Assembly: GCA_016704465.1 (NCBI GenBank)
Contig: JADJAD010000009.1
Coordinates: forward strand, 434,001-498,000
DNA length: 64,000 nucleotides
From: Gemmatimonadota bacterium
GTDB taxonomy: Bacteria > Gemmatimonadota > Gemmatimonadetes > Gemmatimonadales > Gemmatimonadaceae
Direction: 5' to 3'
In this document: positions 47,802 through 58,045 of the stretch, piece by piece
How the letters are laid out: every line of letters starts with the position of its first letter
Position numbering within the stretch: position 1 is the first letter of the stretch
Made by a program: the position numbers and the translations under genes
The notes under the pieces: model-generated
Databases searched by the model: none
What the model was told of the DNA's origin: nothing
What the model saw: only the letters and a program-made list of their open reading frames with translations

Positions 47802-48890
47802 TCAGCTCGGCCGGGGGCAGGGGATGGTCGAGGCGGCGGCGATCGCGTCCCGGAACGCCGACATCGTCGCGTATCGCTCGGTCGGCGTGCGCGACATGGC
47901 CTTGAGGATCACCGCATCGAGCGCCGGCGTCACCGCCGCCCGGACGGGATGAATCGGACGCGGATCCGTGTGCTGCGCGCGCACCATGATCGCCATGCGG
48001 TTCGGACCGGTGAACGCCGGCGTGCCGGCCAGCATTTCGTACAGTACGGAGCCCAGCGCGTACACGTCCACGCGCTCGTCCAGGTCCTTGCTGCCCGCCG
48101 CTTGTTCGGGCGCCATGTACGCCGGCGTCCCCACCGACATTCCCGTATTCGTCAATGCGTGCGCATTCGACTGGATCGCGCGCGCGATGCCGAAGTCGGC
48201 AACGAACGCGTGCCCGTTGGAAAGCAGGATGTTGTCCGGCTTGATGTCCCGATGCATCACGCCGCGACGGTGCGCGTATCCCAGCGCATCTGCAACCTGG
48301 TGCGCGATGGACAATGCTTCATCAAGCGGCCGTGCGCCGTCGCGGACCAGGCGTTGCCGCAATGACTCCCCGTCGATGAACGGCATCACCAGCCAGAAGT
48401 GACCCTCAGCTTCGCCCGAATCGAGTGCACCCACGATGTTGGGATGGTCGAGCGTCGCCACCACTTGCACCTCGCGGGCGAAGCGCTCAGCGCCAACGGT
48501 TCGACTGAGATCCGGGCGCAACACCTTGATCGCGACCTGTCGATCGACACGCAGGTCGATTGCCAGGTAGACCGTGGCCATTCCACCGGCACCAAGTGGC
48601 CGGATCATGGCGTAGCGACCTGCCAAGGCGGATTCCAGGACGCGCACACCGACATCGGCATCGTCACGGAGCAGTGAGGAGAACACCGCACTGGCCGACT
48701 GATCGAGCAGTGGGAGGTCTGCCATGCGCGCCGCATACCGCAGCAACGCGTTCAGTTCGAGCCGCAACGCCGGGTTGGTCTCCGTCATGCGAAGCACAAA
48801 GGCGTCGCGATCCTCGGGTGCAAGCTCCAGCGCGGCGTCGAGCACGGGCTCGAGCAGCGGGAAGTGCGACGCGGCGAGCCAGTCGGTCAT
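47802..48890 (-). CDS. Ser/Thr protein kinase (no sensor domain)
   Basis: A 362-residue kinase. An N-terminal helical segment of about 80 residues (LDAALELAPEDRDAF) precedes the catalytic domain: LGAGGMATVYLAID, VAIKVLR, HRDIKPDN, DFGIA, APEQ. It ends soon after the kinase domain with no membrane segment or propeller, so it is cytoplasmic. Its ATG overlaps the stop of the ECF sigma gene (ATGA), a direct sigma-kinase operon. It likely phosphorylates or signals to that sigma factor; this is inference from the pairing. Confidence 0.9.
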   Translation of the reverse strand: MTDWLAASHFPLLEPVLDAALELAPEDRDAFVLRMTETNPALRLELNALLRYAARMADLPLLDQSASAVFSSLLRDDADVGVRVLESALAGRYAMIRPLGAGGMATVYLAIDLRVDRQVAIKVLRPDLSRTVGAERFAREVQVVATLDHPNIVGALDSGEAEGHFWLVMPFIDGESLRQRLVRDGARPLDEALSIAHQVADALGYAHRRGVMHRDIKPDNILLSNGHAFVADFGIARAIQSNAHALTNTGMSVGTPAYMAPEQAAGSKDLDERVDVYALGSVLYEMLAGTPAFTGPNRMAIMVRAQHTDPRPIHPVRAAVTPALDAVILKAMSRTPTERYATMSAFRDAIAAASTIPCPRPS

Positions 48891-49468
48891 GCGTCCAACG
48901 CGCGTCGCAGCAGCAGCCGGGCCTTGTCCCAATCACGACGAACGGTGCGAGACGTGACGCCCAGTACCGACGCGATCTCGTCCTCGGACATCCCGCCGAA
49001 GAAGCGGAACTCCACGACGCGCACGAGTCGCGGCGCCACCTCCGCAAGGCGACCGAGTGCGGCATCGAGTTGCAACAGCGAGTCTGCCTGCTCGGCCACG
49101 ACCACAGTGTCTTCCTCGAGCGTAACGCGGGTCTGCACACCGCCGCGCTTCTCGGCCACCCGGGCACGCGCGCGATCGGTCAGGATCTGTCGCATCACCA
49201 TCGAGGCCAGCGCAAAGAAGTGGGTCCGGTCCCTGCAGACCGTGCTGGCGTCTCTCCCCAGCTTGAGATACGCCTCATGTACCAACGCTGTGCTGTTGAG
49301 CGTGTCCTCGCTGCCGTGGGAAAGCAGGTGACGGTGTGCAATGGTGCGCAACTCGCGATAGACAATCGGGACCAGCTTGTCCAGGGACGCCCGGTCGTGG
49401 GGGGCCACGAACGCGAAGGCGTCGTGCAATGCCGGCGAGAACACGCTGCCACCGTCGGTATCGGCCAT
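48887..49468 (-). CDS. ECF-type RNA polymerase sigma factor (PF07638 group)
   Basis: A 193-residue sigma factor. Region 2: KLVPIVYRELRTIAHRHL, STALVHEAYLKLG, THFFALASMVMRQILTDRAR; region 4: MSEDEIASVLGVTSRTVRRDWDKARLLLR. Its stop overlaps the kinase start by four bases. ATG at 49468 (MADTDGG) with AGGA upstream is preferred over an ATG at 49543. It is divergent from a third kinase gene, so the 229 bases between probably hold promoters for both. Confidence 0.9.
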   Translation of the reverse strand: MADTDGGSVFSPALHDAFAFVAPHDRASLDKLVPIVYRELRTIAHRHLLSHGSEDTLNSTALVHEAYLKLGRDASTVCRDRTHFFALASMVMRQILTDRARARVAEKRGGVQTRVTLEEDTVVVAEQADSLLQLDAALGRLAEVAPRLVRVVEFRFFGGMSEDEIASVLGVTSRTVRRDWDKARLLLRRALDA

Positions 49469-49583
49469 GAGGTCCTGGTGGGTGGGGCGGCACGGGCACT
49501 CCTTCGCCCATAAGTACGCTCTGGGCCAAGCCCGTGTAAACACCGGGGCCGCAGAGTCCCCGTCGCCCGGACGCCCGCGAACG

Positions 49584-49598
49584 GGGGGCCTCGCCCCC
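49584..49598. repeat. Hairpin in the divergent kinase region
   Basis: GGGGGC (49584-49589) pairs with GCCCCC (49593-49598) around a three-base loop, between the divergent sigma and kinase genes. Could be an operator or an insulating hairpin; no T run. Confidence 0.3.
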
Positions 49599-49697
49599 TG
49601 CGTGGGCTCGATGCATTATTCCCGCACCCCGATCGAAGTACCCAACCCGTAGACGCCTTGGCACGCGTTCCGGTGACGCAGGTTTCTTGAGGACTGC

Positions 49698-52383
49698 ATG
49701 CGAACGGAACGCGGTGTAATCGCTCGGCTGGCCGACGCGCTGTCCGACCGCTACCGCGTCGAGCGCGAGCTCGGCGCGGGCGGCATGGCCACCGTGTATC
49801 TCGCGCGCGACCTCAAGCACGACCGCGAGGTGGCCATCAAGGTCTTGCACCCGGAGCTGGGTGCGACGCTTGGCAGCGAGCGATTCCTTTCGGAAATCAA
49901 GACCACCGCGCGGCTGCAGCATCCGCATATTCTCCCCCTGCTCGACTCGGGCGAAGTGGGCGGACTGCTTTATTACGTGATGCCCGTGGTGACCGGCGAG
50001 ACGCTGCGTCGGCGGCTCGAGCACGAGAAGCAACTCGCCATTCCGGAGGCCGTGCGCATCGCGCGGGAGGTCGCGAGTGCGCTCGACTATGCGCACCGGC
50101 AGGGGGTCATACACCGGGATATCAAGCCCGAGAACATCCTGCTCCACGACGGTCAGGCGCTCGTGGCGGATTTCGGCATTGCGCTCGCGGTGCAGACGGC
50201 CGCCGGTCAACGATTGACGCAACCCGGGCTCTCCCGCGGTACGCCGCAGTACATGAGTCCCGAGCAGGCGATGGGAGAACCCACCATCGACGCGCGCGCC
50301 GACGTCTATGCGCTGGGCGCGGTCACCTACGAAATGCTTGCTGGCGAACCGCCGTTCACGGGGTTGAGCCTGCAGGCGATCATGGCGCGCGTCATGGCGG
50401 AGCGCCCCACATCGCTCAGTACTCTGAGCGAAACGGTGTCGCCAGCCCTCGATGAAGCGGTGCTGATCGCGCTAGCCAAGTTCCCGGCCGATCGCTTCGC
50501 GACGGCCGCATTGTTCTCCGAGGCGCTGGCACGCGCTGCCGATATTCAGACGCCGCGCAACGGCACGGCGGCTGCGCGGACGATTGCGCGGCCGACGGCA
50601 ACGCAGCGTGCGCGGCGCGGCGCGCCTTGGGTGCTCGCTGCCGTCGGCATCGGAACCAGCGCCTGGCTCGTGGGGCAGCAGCCGCCACTCGTGCCCGCGC
50701 CCACCGTTCGCTTCAGCCTGAGCTTCGACGGGAACGCGGCGCTGGTTGAAGGGGTCTTTTCGCCGATCGCCCTCTCGCCCGATGGGTCGTTGATTGCCTT
50801 TGAAGGCCGGGACTCGGTTGGCTTGCAGCTCTTCGTACGCCCTCTCGATCGTGAGGCGGCCGAGCGAGTCCCCGGTACGGCGAATGCGAGGGCGCCCTTC
50901 TTTTCGCCCGATGGTCGATGGCTCGGATTCATTCAGGACGGCAAGCTGCGCAAGGTCGCGCTCGCGGGTGGAGCCGTGATCACGATTTGTGACGTCAGGG
51001 GGGGGCCATACGGAGCCTCGTGGGGGATCGGCGACGTGATCGTGTTCAGTGCGGCCGGGCAGCTGCGGCGCGTCAGCGCCGCCGGCGGCCAGTCCACACT
51101 CATCGCGATGTCCGACTCCGTGCGCGGCGAAGCATTCCGATTTCCGGAGCTGCTCCCGGACGCACGCACCGTCGTGTTTTCAGCCGTCAGCGATTCGGGT
51201 CCGAGCCTGAAGGCACTCACGCTCGACGACAACATCGTGACGCCGCTCAATCAGCGAGGAATGAGCCCGCACTTCGTGGACGGTGGATTCCTGGTGTACG
51301 TCGAACAGGACGGCACGTTGTTCTCGGTTCCCTTCGACGCGAAGCAACGGCGTATCATCGGGGCACCTGAGCCGATCGCCAGTAACGTGAAGCTCCTCCC
51401 CGACAACGTGGTGCTTGGTACCGGGCAAGCCGCCAAGCTCGGCGTGTCACGCACGGGAACGCTGGTATACCTGAGTGGATCGACCGGACGCTCGGAGCTC
51501 GTCGTGATGGATCGGAGTGGACGAACGACCACGCTGCCGGCGCCGCCGCGCGAGTACCACGCGCCGCGATTCTCGCCGGACGAAAGTCGCATCGCGGTGA
51601 CGATTGTCGAATTGAGCCCCCGCGCACGGTCAGGCTCCATCGGTGATGCATGGGTGTGGAGCATGCGCGAGCGCAGCCTGCAGCGCATCACCTTTGATAC
51701 GTCGACGATGTCTGCGCAATGGACTCCGGACGGACGGCGACTGATCTACGCTCGGACGGGGTCCGGCGGCGGTGTCTACACAATCCCGTCCAACGGCAGC
51801 GGCAAGCCGGCGCAGTTGTTCGCGCGGCCGGGCACCGTGTTCGAGTTGAGCCTGACGCGCGATGGTCGGCAGGTGGCGTTCCGCGAGAATGCCCCAGCCC
51901 CGAACGGTCAGGATATCTGGATCGCCTCGCCCGAAGTCCCATCTGTTGCGCGCGCTGGTTGCGACGCCGGACGCTGAACGGAATCCCGCCCTATCACCCG
52001 ACGGCCGATGGCTTGCCTACGCGTCGAACGAAAGTGGGGAGATGGAAGTGTATGTGCGCGGTCTTGCTGACGGTGGTGAACACACGCGCGTCTCTCGGCG
52101 CGGTGGTGCCGAGCCGCGCTGGGTGCGCGACGGGAGCGAGTTGCTCTACCGCACCGCCGATTCTGTATTTGCCGTCGCGGTCACACCCGGCGCCACGTTC
52201 CGCGCCGGCGTACCGCGCGCACTCTTCGGTGGGCAGGTCCGCCAGAAGAACACCACCAATTGGGATGCGTCCGCGGATGGCCAGCGTTTCGTCATGGTTC
52301 GCCCGCCGGCGCTTCCGGTCGACGGGCCTCCGATGCACGTGATTCTGCACTGGTTCGATCAACGCCGCGCCACCCGCCGTTAG
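49698..52383 (+). CDS. Ser/Thr protein kinase with PD40 propeller (frameshifted)
   Basis: About 895 residues when joined. Kinase domain with LGAGGMATVYLA, VAIKVLH, HRDIKPEN, DFGIA and SPEQ (residues 15-280), a membrane segment near 312-330, then PD40 strands (IALSPDGSLIAFEGRD, FFSPDGRWLGFIQD, RFSPDESRIAVTIV). The frame breaks at the CCC run 51930-51932; one base fewer restores LLRALVATPDAERNPALSPDGRW and the C-terminal strands to 52383. As read, 130 C-terminal residues are lost. GAGG precedes the ATG by six bases. Divergent from the sigma-kinase operon. Confidence 0.87.
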
Positions 52384-52390
52384 ACTGGCG

Positions 52391-52430
52391 GGTGGCGCGG
52401 TGGCGCGGTGGCGCGGTGGCGCGGTGGCGC
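52391..52430. repeat. Five perfect tandem copies of GGTGGCGC
   Basis: Forty bases made of five exact 8-base units, lying between the stop codons of two convergent genes (52383 and 52441). Not coding. It could be a slippage hot spot or part of a termination zone. Confidence 0.8.
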
Positions 52431-52440
52431 TCACACGGAG

Positions 52441-53533
52441 CTACCGGCTCAGCGTGAGGAACGTAATGGCGTTGCCGAACAGGTGAGGAATCGCGACCAT
52501 GCGACGCGCGCTGTCGAACCCGAGGTCGGCCGCTCCCTGCGGCGCATACGTGGCCGACGGATCCGTCAGGGTGCAGAGCTGTTCTTCCTTCCGATCGTAT
52601 CGCGCGCCGTTCTTCACGAACAAGGCTCTCGCCAGGTAGTCGACGTAGTTCGGTTCCCCGCTCGCGAGTCCGTGCGACGTGAACAGGAACGCATTGCCGT
52701 CCCACTCGATCCCGTCCAGAATGGGAGTGCCCGACGTCGGATCGATGAAGGACGTGGAACCCAGCGCCTCAACGACACGAGTGTCGAGCCCGACACGGGA
52801 GAAGAGCCCACTCCCGCTCATGACGATGAGATCCCCGCTTGTGGATGAGCACACCGTTCGGCCGAATCCCGACCGAGCCCGGTACAACGAACTGCGTGGC
52901 AGTACTGCCGTCTCCATCCAGCGGCACCTTGATGATGGTCTCGCCGAATCCGGGGCGCGTATCGAAGACGGACGCATACAGCGCGTTGGTTGCCTTGTCG
53001 ATAGCGAGGTCGTTGAGCCCGCGATTGGGGTTGTTCATCAGGCTGAGATCCAGCGTGTACGTTCTCCGGACCGTCCCGGTCGCGATATCGATCATGACGA
53101 TCGCATAGTTCGGCTGCGTCGCGTGCAGGAGGGGGTCGGCTACGAACAGCTTGCCATCGAGAATGCGCATCCCTGTCGGGTTGCCGAGTCCTGCCACCCA
53201 GTTCAGTTGAACCAGCGCACCGTCCTTGCTGATCTTGCTGATGAAGCCATCGGTCGCATTGGCCTGCGCCCCCTGATTGGAGACGTACCAGAATCCACTC
53301 TGCTGATCCCAGACGGCGCTCTCGGGACGCAGGAAGCCGACACCCTTGAGGGTAACAGCGCCCGGCCAGGCCGTGCATGAAGCGAGCGCCTCACCGGGGA
53401 GGCGAATCGACTTGAGCGCAACCACCTCAGGCACAGTGGGTACGTCGCCACACGCCGCTGCAAGAGCGAGTGACGCGACGACCGCGAGCGGTGCGGACAC
53501 GCGACGCAAAGGGTGAACGATGGTGCGGGTCAT
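52441..53533 (-). CDS. Beta-propeller (NHL/SMP30-like) lipoprotein, frameshifted
   Basis: About 363 residues when joined. A lipoprotein signal with LAAAC near residue 27; then propeller-like strands (PESAVWDQQSGFWYVSNQG, GFISKISKDGALVQLNWV, GMRILDGKLFVADP, GLNDLAIDKATNALYASVFD). At the CCCC run (52833-52836 on the plus strand) the frame shifts and continues as DLIVMSGSGLFSRVGLDT to 52443. GGAG lies seven bases before the ATG at 53533. Probably a cell-envelope sensor or sugar-lactone-type propeller; no catalytic residues can be assigned. Confidence 0.75.
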
Positions 53534-53766
53534 ACTATCTCCAGGTCTCAGGGCGGGTGGTCTCGGGCGTTTCGCCGACCGCTTGCGGCTTGGGCGAAGG
53601 CACCGGACCTGCTGAGGGTCGTGCTCCGGCGATGAAAGCCGTGCCGGACAGTCCCTATCCTGAAGAACGAGAAAATTGCTGAAACCGGACATGGACGCAT
53701 TTCCGGTCGATTCGATAGTGACCCAGCCCGCCCGGCGAGCGATCGGACCCGCGTGAACAGCAGCTC
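53534..53766. other. Gap with no supported gene
   Basis: 233 bases between two minus-strand genes. It includes AT-richer sequence near 53665-53700 that could hold the promoter of the propeller gene, without a clear consensus. Confidence 0.3.
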
Positions 53767-54309
53767 TCACCCCGGGGCCGGTGCGCGAGGATACGACTCG
53801 TGCGCCTGGACCACCCGCCACGCGCCGTCGATACGGTGCACCACGATGCTCCACACCTCGTGGCCCGTGGTGGGATTGCCGCCGGCGTCGACGTTGGTGG
53901 AGTGGATGACGCCGGTGAGCGCCGCGGCGTCGCGATCGATCACGTAGACCTTCGACTCGCCGAGCCGGAAGCGCACGTTCTTTCCCGCGTCGCTCGGAAA
54001 GTACGCCCGCATCGACACGAGGTGGGAGTCGAGCGGCGTCATCGCGCCGTAGGTCGCCCACGCGAAATCAGGGCCATCGAGATGATGGGCGATGAATCCG
54101 TCGACGTTGTGGCTGTCGATCGTGGCCACCATGCCGGCCGCGAACGCCCGGACCGAGTCGGCCAGCGCCGCCCGATCGGCCGGCGCGAGCGTGGCCGGCG
54201 TGAGCGCGGCCGGCGGGGCGGTACAGGCCAGCATCACGAGGGCCGACGCGATGGTCGTGGCGAGGACGAGCGGCTGCGGGCGGGTGCGACGCCTGAGTAT
54301 TGATGTCAT
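53767..54309 (-). CDS. SnoaL/DUF4440-like lipoprotein
   Basis: A 180-residue protein with a lipobox (LVMLAC near residue 29) and an NTF2-like domain: SVRAFAAGMVATIDSHNVDGFIAHHLDGPDF, TGVIHSTNVDAGGNP and a C-terminal IDGAWRVVQAHESY that is typical of DUF4440. Periplasmic or outer-membrane location. Function unknown. It is divergent from the M16 peptidase gene, 147 bases away. Confidence 0.78.
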   Translation of the reverse strand: MTSILRRRTRPQPLVLATTIASALVMLACTAPPAALTPATLAPADRAALADSVRAFAAGMVATIDSHNVDGFIAHHLDGPDFAWATYGAMTPLDSHLVSMRAYFPSDAGKNVRFRLGESKVYVIDRDAAALTGVIHSTNVDAGGNPTTGHEVWSIVVHRIDGAWRVVQAHESYPRAPAPG

Positions 54310-54456
54310 CTCCCTACGCTACGCCTGGTGCGGGCCGGTGCAAGGGGCCGTTCCGATGGCCGGACAACGGCCGATGCTGGCGTTAGGCCGCGCGGTGCGG
54401 CATTGTCGACGGGCGCTACAGTTCGACCAACGACTCCTCGATCAAGGGCTCGAACC

Positions 54457-56148
54457 ATGAAACGCCACCTTGCTGCCGTGATCCTCCCGCTGGCCGTCGT
54501 GCTCGCCGCCGCGTCGTTAGGCACGCCTGACGCGTCCTCGACACAATCGGCTGTCGCCCCGCCGCAAGCCGCCGCTTCACCGGCCACGCCCCAACCCACC
54601 GCCCCAGCGGCCCCCTCGCTCGAGATCCAAGAGCACGTGCTCGCCAACGGCTTCACGATCCTGATCCGTGAGGATCACCGCGGGCAGCGGGTCGCCGCCA
54701 ACCTGTGGATCCGGGTCGGGTCGATGCAGGAGACCGTCGGGCGACACGGGATCACGCACTTCCTGGAGCACGTCATTCATCAGGGGACCACCACGGTGGG
54801 AACGGGCGACCTCGCCGCCGAGCTGCCCATCCTCCAGCAGATCCACGACACGGAGCAGGAACTGATCGCGCTCCGGAACCGCGAGCGAAACACGCTGCGG
54901 GAGCGGGGCGTGTTCATCGACGAGATGGCCTGGCAGGAGACGCCCGGGATGCGCGCGATAAGGGAACGCCTCTACAAGCTGGAGGATGAGGACAGCCAGT
55001 ATCGCGAGTTCTGGCCGTCGTACAAGGCGTACATGGAGCGCGGTGGCTACTCCCGCCACACGGACCCGGTGCCGGCCAGCACCGAGCAGGACTACATGGA
55101 GATCGGCATGGCGCTCCCGCGCCAGAACCTCGAGCTGTTCTTCCGTCTCGAGGCCGATCGAATGGCCAACGCCGTGCTTCGCGGGTGGGAAGCGCAGCGG
55201 TTCACGGTGCTCGAGCAGGTGTTGGGCGCGATGGGCCAGCCCCAGACTCGGCTCAACGAAGCGATCGACGCCGTCACCGGCGCGGGCCACCCGGTCTACC
55301 AGCCCGACGGCGGGCATCTGCGCGACTTCGGGAACTTCACGCGCGCCGCCCACCTGCGCATCTACGACGACTACTTCGTGCCTAACAACGCCACGCTGGT
55401 GCTGGTGGGCGACGTCACCATGGCCGAGGTGGTGCCGCTCGCCGAGCGCTACTTCGGGAAGTTGCCCCGCGGTCCGGAGCCGCCGGCCGACATGGATCTC
55501 GAGGCCGAGCCGGTGCCCGGCGGGTCGGTGCGGCTCGACTGGACCGAACCGCTGTCGCCGCAGGTGCACGTCCGTCATCGCATTCCCGGCATCGGCCATC
55601 CCGACCGACCGGCCTTCGAACTGATCGCAGCGCTGCTGCGCGGCCCGCACGGCGTGGCGGCGCAGCGGCTGGCGGCGGCCGGCGTGTCGGCCGCGGTCTC
55701 GGTCGACTTCCGGGTCATCCACACCAACCGCTTCGGCTCCCCGGCGGCGATCAACCTGGTGGTGCGCGCGGCCACCGACGCGGAGCTACCGGCTGTCGAG
55801 CGCGGGCTCCTGGCCGCCATCGACGACCTGCGCGCGGGCCGAATCGACGCGGGCGCACTGGCGAGTGCTCGCAAGCGTCTGCGCCTCGAGTGGGCCGAGT
55901 TTCTGAACAGCCCGCAGGAGCTGGCCTTTCTGATCGGGCACTACCACACCATGGACAACTGGCGCACGTTGCCCGCGCTCGTCGAGGCGCGGAACGCGGC
56001 GACCGTGGAAGACATCCAGCGCGTGGCCCGGACCTACTTCGTGCCGTCCAACCGTGTCACCGCGGTCGCGCGTACCCAGCCGCCGGAAGGGAGCGGACCG
56101 AGCTGGCTCGACTTCGCTTGGTCGGATCTGCGCGGGAGCGCCCAATGA
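54457..56148 (+). CDS. M16-family zinc peptidase (catalytic subunit)
   Basis: A 563-residue peptidase with a signal peptide and a Pro/Ala-rich linker. The inverted zinc motif HFLEH sits at 101-105 (GRHGITHFLEHVIHQGT); the remainder has the two M16 half-domains (FVPNNATLVLVGDV, PVPGGSVRLDWTEPLSPQVHV). The downstream gene encodes a related chain without the motif, the usual catalytic/non-catalytic pairing of bacterial M16B enzymes. Start ATG at 54457 fits the signal peptide. Its stop overlaps the partner's start (ATGATG). Confidence 0.9.
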   Translation: MKRHLAAVILPLAVVLAAASLGTPDASSTQSAVAPPQAAASPATPQPTAPAAPSLEIQEHVLANGFTILIREDHRGQRVAANLWIRVGSMQETVGRHGITHFLEHVIHQGTTTVGTGDLAAELPILQQIHDTEQELIALRNRERNTLRERGVFIDEMAWQETPGMRAIRERLYKLEDEDSQYREFWPSYKAYMERGGYSRHTDPVPASTEQDYMEIGMALPRQNLELFFRLEADRMANAVLRGWEAQRFTVLEQVLGAMGQPQTRLNEAIDAVTGAGHPVYQPDGGHLRDFGNFTRAAHLRIYDDYFVPNNATLVLVGDVTMAEVVPLAERYFGKLPRGPEPPADMDLEAEPVPGGSVRLDWTEPLSPQVHVRHRIPGIGHPDRPAFELIAALLRGPHGVAAQRLAAAGVSAAVSVDFRVIHTNRFGSPAAINLVVRAATDAELPAVERGLLAAIDDLRAGRIDAGALASARKRLRLEWAEFLNSPQELAFLIGHYHTMDNWRTLPALVEARNAATVEDIQRVARTYFVPSNRVTAVARTQPPEGSGPSWLDFAWSDLRGSAQ

Positions 56149-57632
56149 TGGCCGCGTCGCGGATGCCAACAGCGCTGGCCGCGCTCCTCGTCGTTAGTGC
56201 GCTGGCGTGCGGCGGCCGCCCAGGAGATGGAGAAAGTCTGCCCGGGCATTCCCGTCCAATCCTGGAGCACGACTGGGCCGACCCGAGCGCGCTGGAGCTG
56301 GACACGTCGACCTTCACCCCGCCCGATCCAGCCCAAGCCCGGTTCGTCGCGGCGAGCGGGCTGGAAGCCTACATCGTACCTAACGCGTCGGACCCACTGG
56401 TGCGGCTGACGGCCGCGCTTCCGCTCGGCCGGCTCCGCGAGGTCGACGGCGAGGCCGGGGCGTCCGGCCTGCTGGTCCGGCTGATGACGACGCGCGGCGC
56501 GGCGGGCGCAAGCCGGCCGCTGTCGCGTCGGCTCGCGGAACTTGGCACGACGCTCGTCAGCGACGAGACCCTCGACGTGACGACGCTCTCGCTCGATGTA
56601 CTGCCGGAGGATTGGCGGGCCGGGCTCGACCTGCTGGTCGAACTCGTGCGGGATCCCCATCTCGACGCCGCCACGATTCGCCAGTACCGGATCGACGCCG
56701 GGTACTCGATGCCCATGTCGGGCATCGGCGGTGACGGCTTCCGGCCCAAGGTCGAGCTCGAGCGCATGGTGGCGGGCTATCCACTGGCTCCGCCCGATGC
56801 CGGGACCACCGTGTCGCTCGCCGCGGTGCGCGCGCTCGCCGCGCGGAGTCTTCGCGCGGATCGCGTGGTGTTGGGCGTTGGCGGCGCCGTGTCGCGGGAC
56901 GCGGTCGAGGCGGCCATCGAGTCCGCCGCAGGCGGGTGGAGCGCGGTGGGGGGAGGGGAACCGCCTCGTGCTCCGGCCGCGATCGAGCCGCGGGAGAAGC
57001 CGAGTCGCTTTCATGCGATCGACGCGCCGAGCCTGGAGGGGTGGATCGCGATCGGGAAGGCGGTCGGTGCGGTGCCGGAGGCGGACCAGCCGGCGCTGGC
57101 GGTCCTGCGTTTCATACTCGCCGAGCGGCTCAACATCGCAGCGCGCGAGATCCGCGGGCTCACGAACCGGGACGACTTCGAGATCCCGGTCGCCGGATCG
57201 GGTGCCGGTCTCCTAACTGTTCGCACCGGTGGACGTCCTGAAGCCGTGGCGCCGCTCGTTCGATTCAGCCTCGACGAGATCGCGCGGCTGCACGATGCCG
57301 GGAAACCGGTAACCGATGGCGAGGTGCGCCGCGCGCAGGGCTGGCTCGTGCGCGCCGTGTGGCAGCGGTCATTGGAGCTGGCGACCAGCGCGAGCACAGC
57401 GTTCGCCGTTGAGCGGGTGCGTCGCGGGAGCACTGATCAACTTATGGGATGGCCGGAGGCCGTGCGCGAAGTGACGGCAGCGGATGTCAAGGCGATGGCG
57501 CGGCGGTACCTCGATCCTGCCACGCTGGTGACGGTGGTGGTCGGTCCGCTCGACAAGATTCGGGTGGCGCGTCATCCGCGGTGGCCGGTGGGGCTGGAGG
57601 AGGTGGAGGCGAGGCTCGGCGGGGGTGGGTGA
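56145..57632 (+). CDS. M16-family inactive partner, lipoprotein
   Basis: A 495-residue protein with a lipobox (SALACGG near residue 22) and M16-like domains (ASGLLVRLMTTRGAAGASR where HxxEH would sit, with no His or Glu there; RADRVVLGVGGAVSRDAV). It should form a dimer with the preceding peptidase and close its chamber. It begins at ATG 56145, or at the ATG three bases later, overlapping the catalytic gene's stop. Confidence 0.88.
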   Translation: MMAASRMPTALAALLVVSALACGGRPGDGESLPGHSRPILEHDWADPSALELDTSTFTPPDPAQARFVAASGLEAYIVPNASDPLVRLTAALPLGRLREVDGEAGASGLLVRLMTTRGAAGASRPLSRRLAELGTTLVSDETLDVTTLSLDVLPEDWRAGLDLLVELVRDPHLDAATIRQYRIDAGYSMPMSGIGGDGFRPKVELERMVAGYPLAPPDAGTTVSLAAVRALAARSLRADRVVLGVGGAVSRDAVEAAIESAAGGWSAVGGGEPPRAPAAIEPREKPSRFHAIDAPSLEGWIAIGKAVGAVPEADQPALAVLRFILAERLNIAAREIRGLTNRDDFEIPVAGSGAGLLTVRTGGRPEAVAPLVRFSLDEIARLHDAGKPVTDGEVRRAQGWLVRAVWQRSLELATSASTAFAVERVRRGSTDQLMGWPEAVREVTAADVKAMARRYLDPATLVTVVVGPLDKIRVARHPRWPVGLEEVEARLGGGG

Positions 57633-57923
57633 CGGGTAAGCGCTCCGCCGACAGGAACGCCGTTGCATGGCGGCTCGTCCTGCACTGCGACGCTCCTTTG
57701 CCGGCGCGTACATGGGCGAGCATCCTCGCACTATCGATGTCCCGGGTGTGCAGGCCGACGCCTTCGGACATGCGGAGCCCACACTAATAGGTGGCGATCA
57801 GCGCCGTCCGGGCGCGATCGAGGCGGTGCATGCCGGGCGTGCCGCCCCGCAAACTCCTGACCCGACGCAGCTAACCCTCACACCCTCAACCACATATCGA
57901 GTTGACGTAGCATGTCGTGAGAC
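57633..57923. other. Gap next to a mobile-element remnant
   Basis: About 290 bases without a supported gene. The right side runs into an IstB fragment; I see no terminal inverted repeat or target duplication. Confidence 0.35.
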
Positions 57924-58039
57924 CGGGCGGCCCGAGAAGCAGCACCTTCTCCCCGTCACTGATGAAGCGGCCACTGGTGAGCTCCTTGATGACCTTGGGG
58001 TCGATCGACGGCTGGATCTTCCAGTCGAAGCTCGCCAGG
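57924..58039 (-). mobile_element. istB: IS21-family IstB (helper ATPase) fragment
   Basis: Reading minus-strand, FDWKIQPSIDPKVIKELTS and RFISDGEKVLLLGPPGL match the region of IstB just before and into Walker A. After GPPG the normal GKTHL is replaced by LTTCYVNS, so the fragment ends at that point, and nothing before the Phe belongs to IstB. Only about 39 codons remain, with no transposase IstA. It abuts the headless membrane protein on its right, so an IS21 event or later recombination probably broke that gene. Confidence 0.75.
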
Positions 58040-58045
58040 CCTTCT

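Noticed and set aside
57667..58045. N-terminal half of the plus-strand membrane protein
   Set aside because: This stretch is the antisense of the IstB fragment and has no membrane helices, so it is not the native start of that protein.
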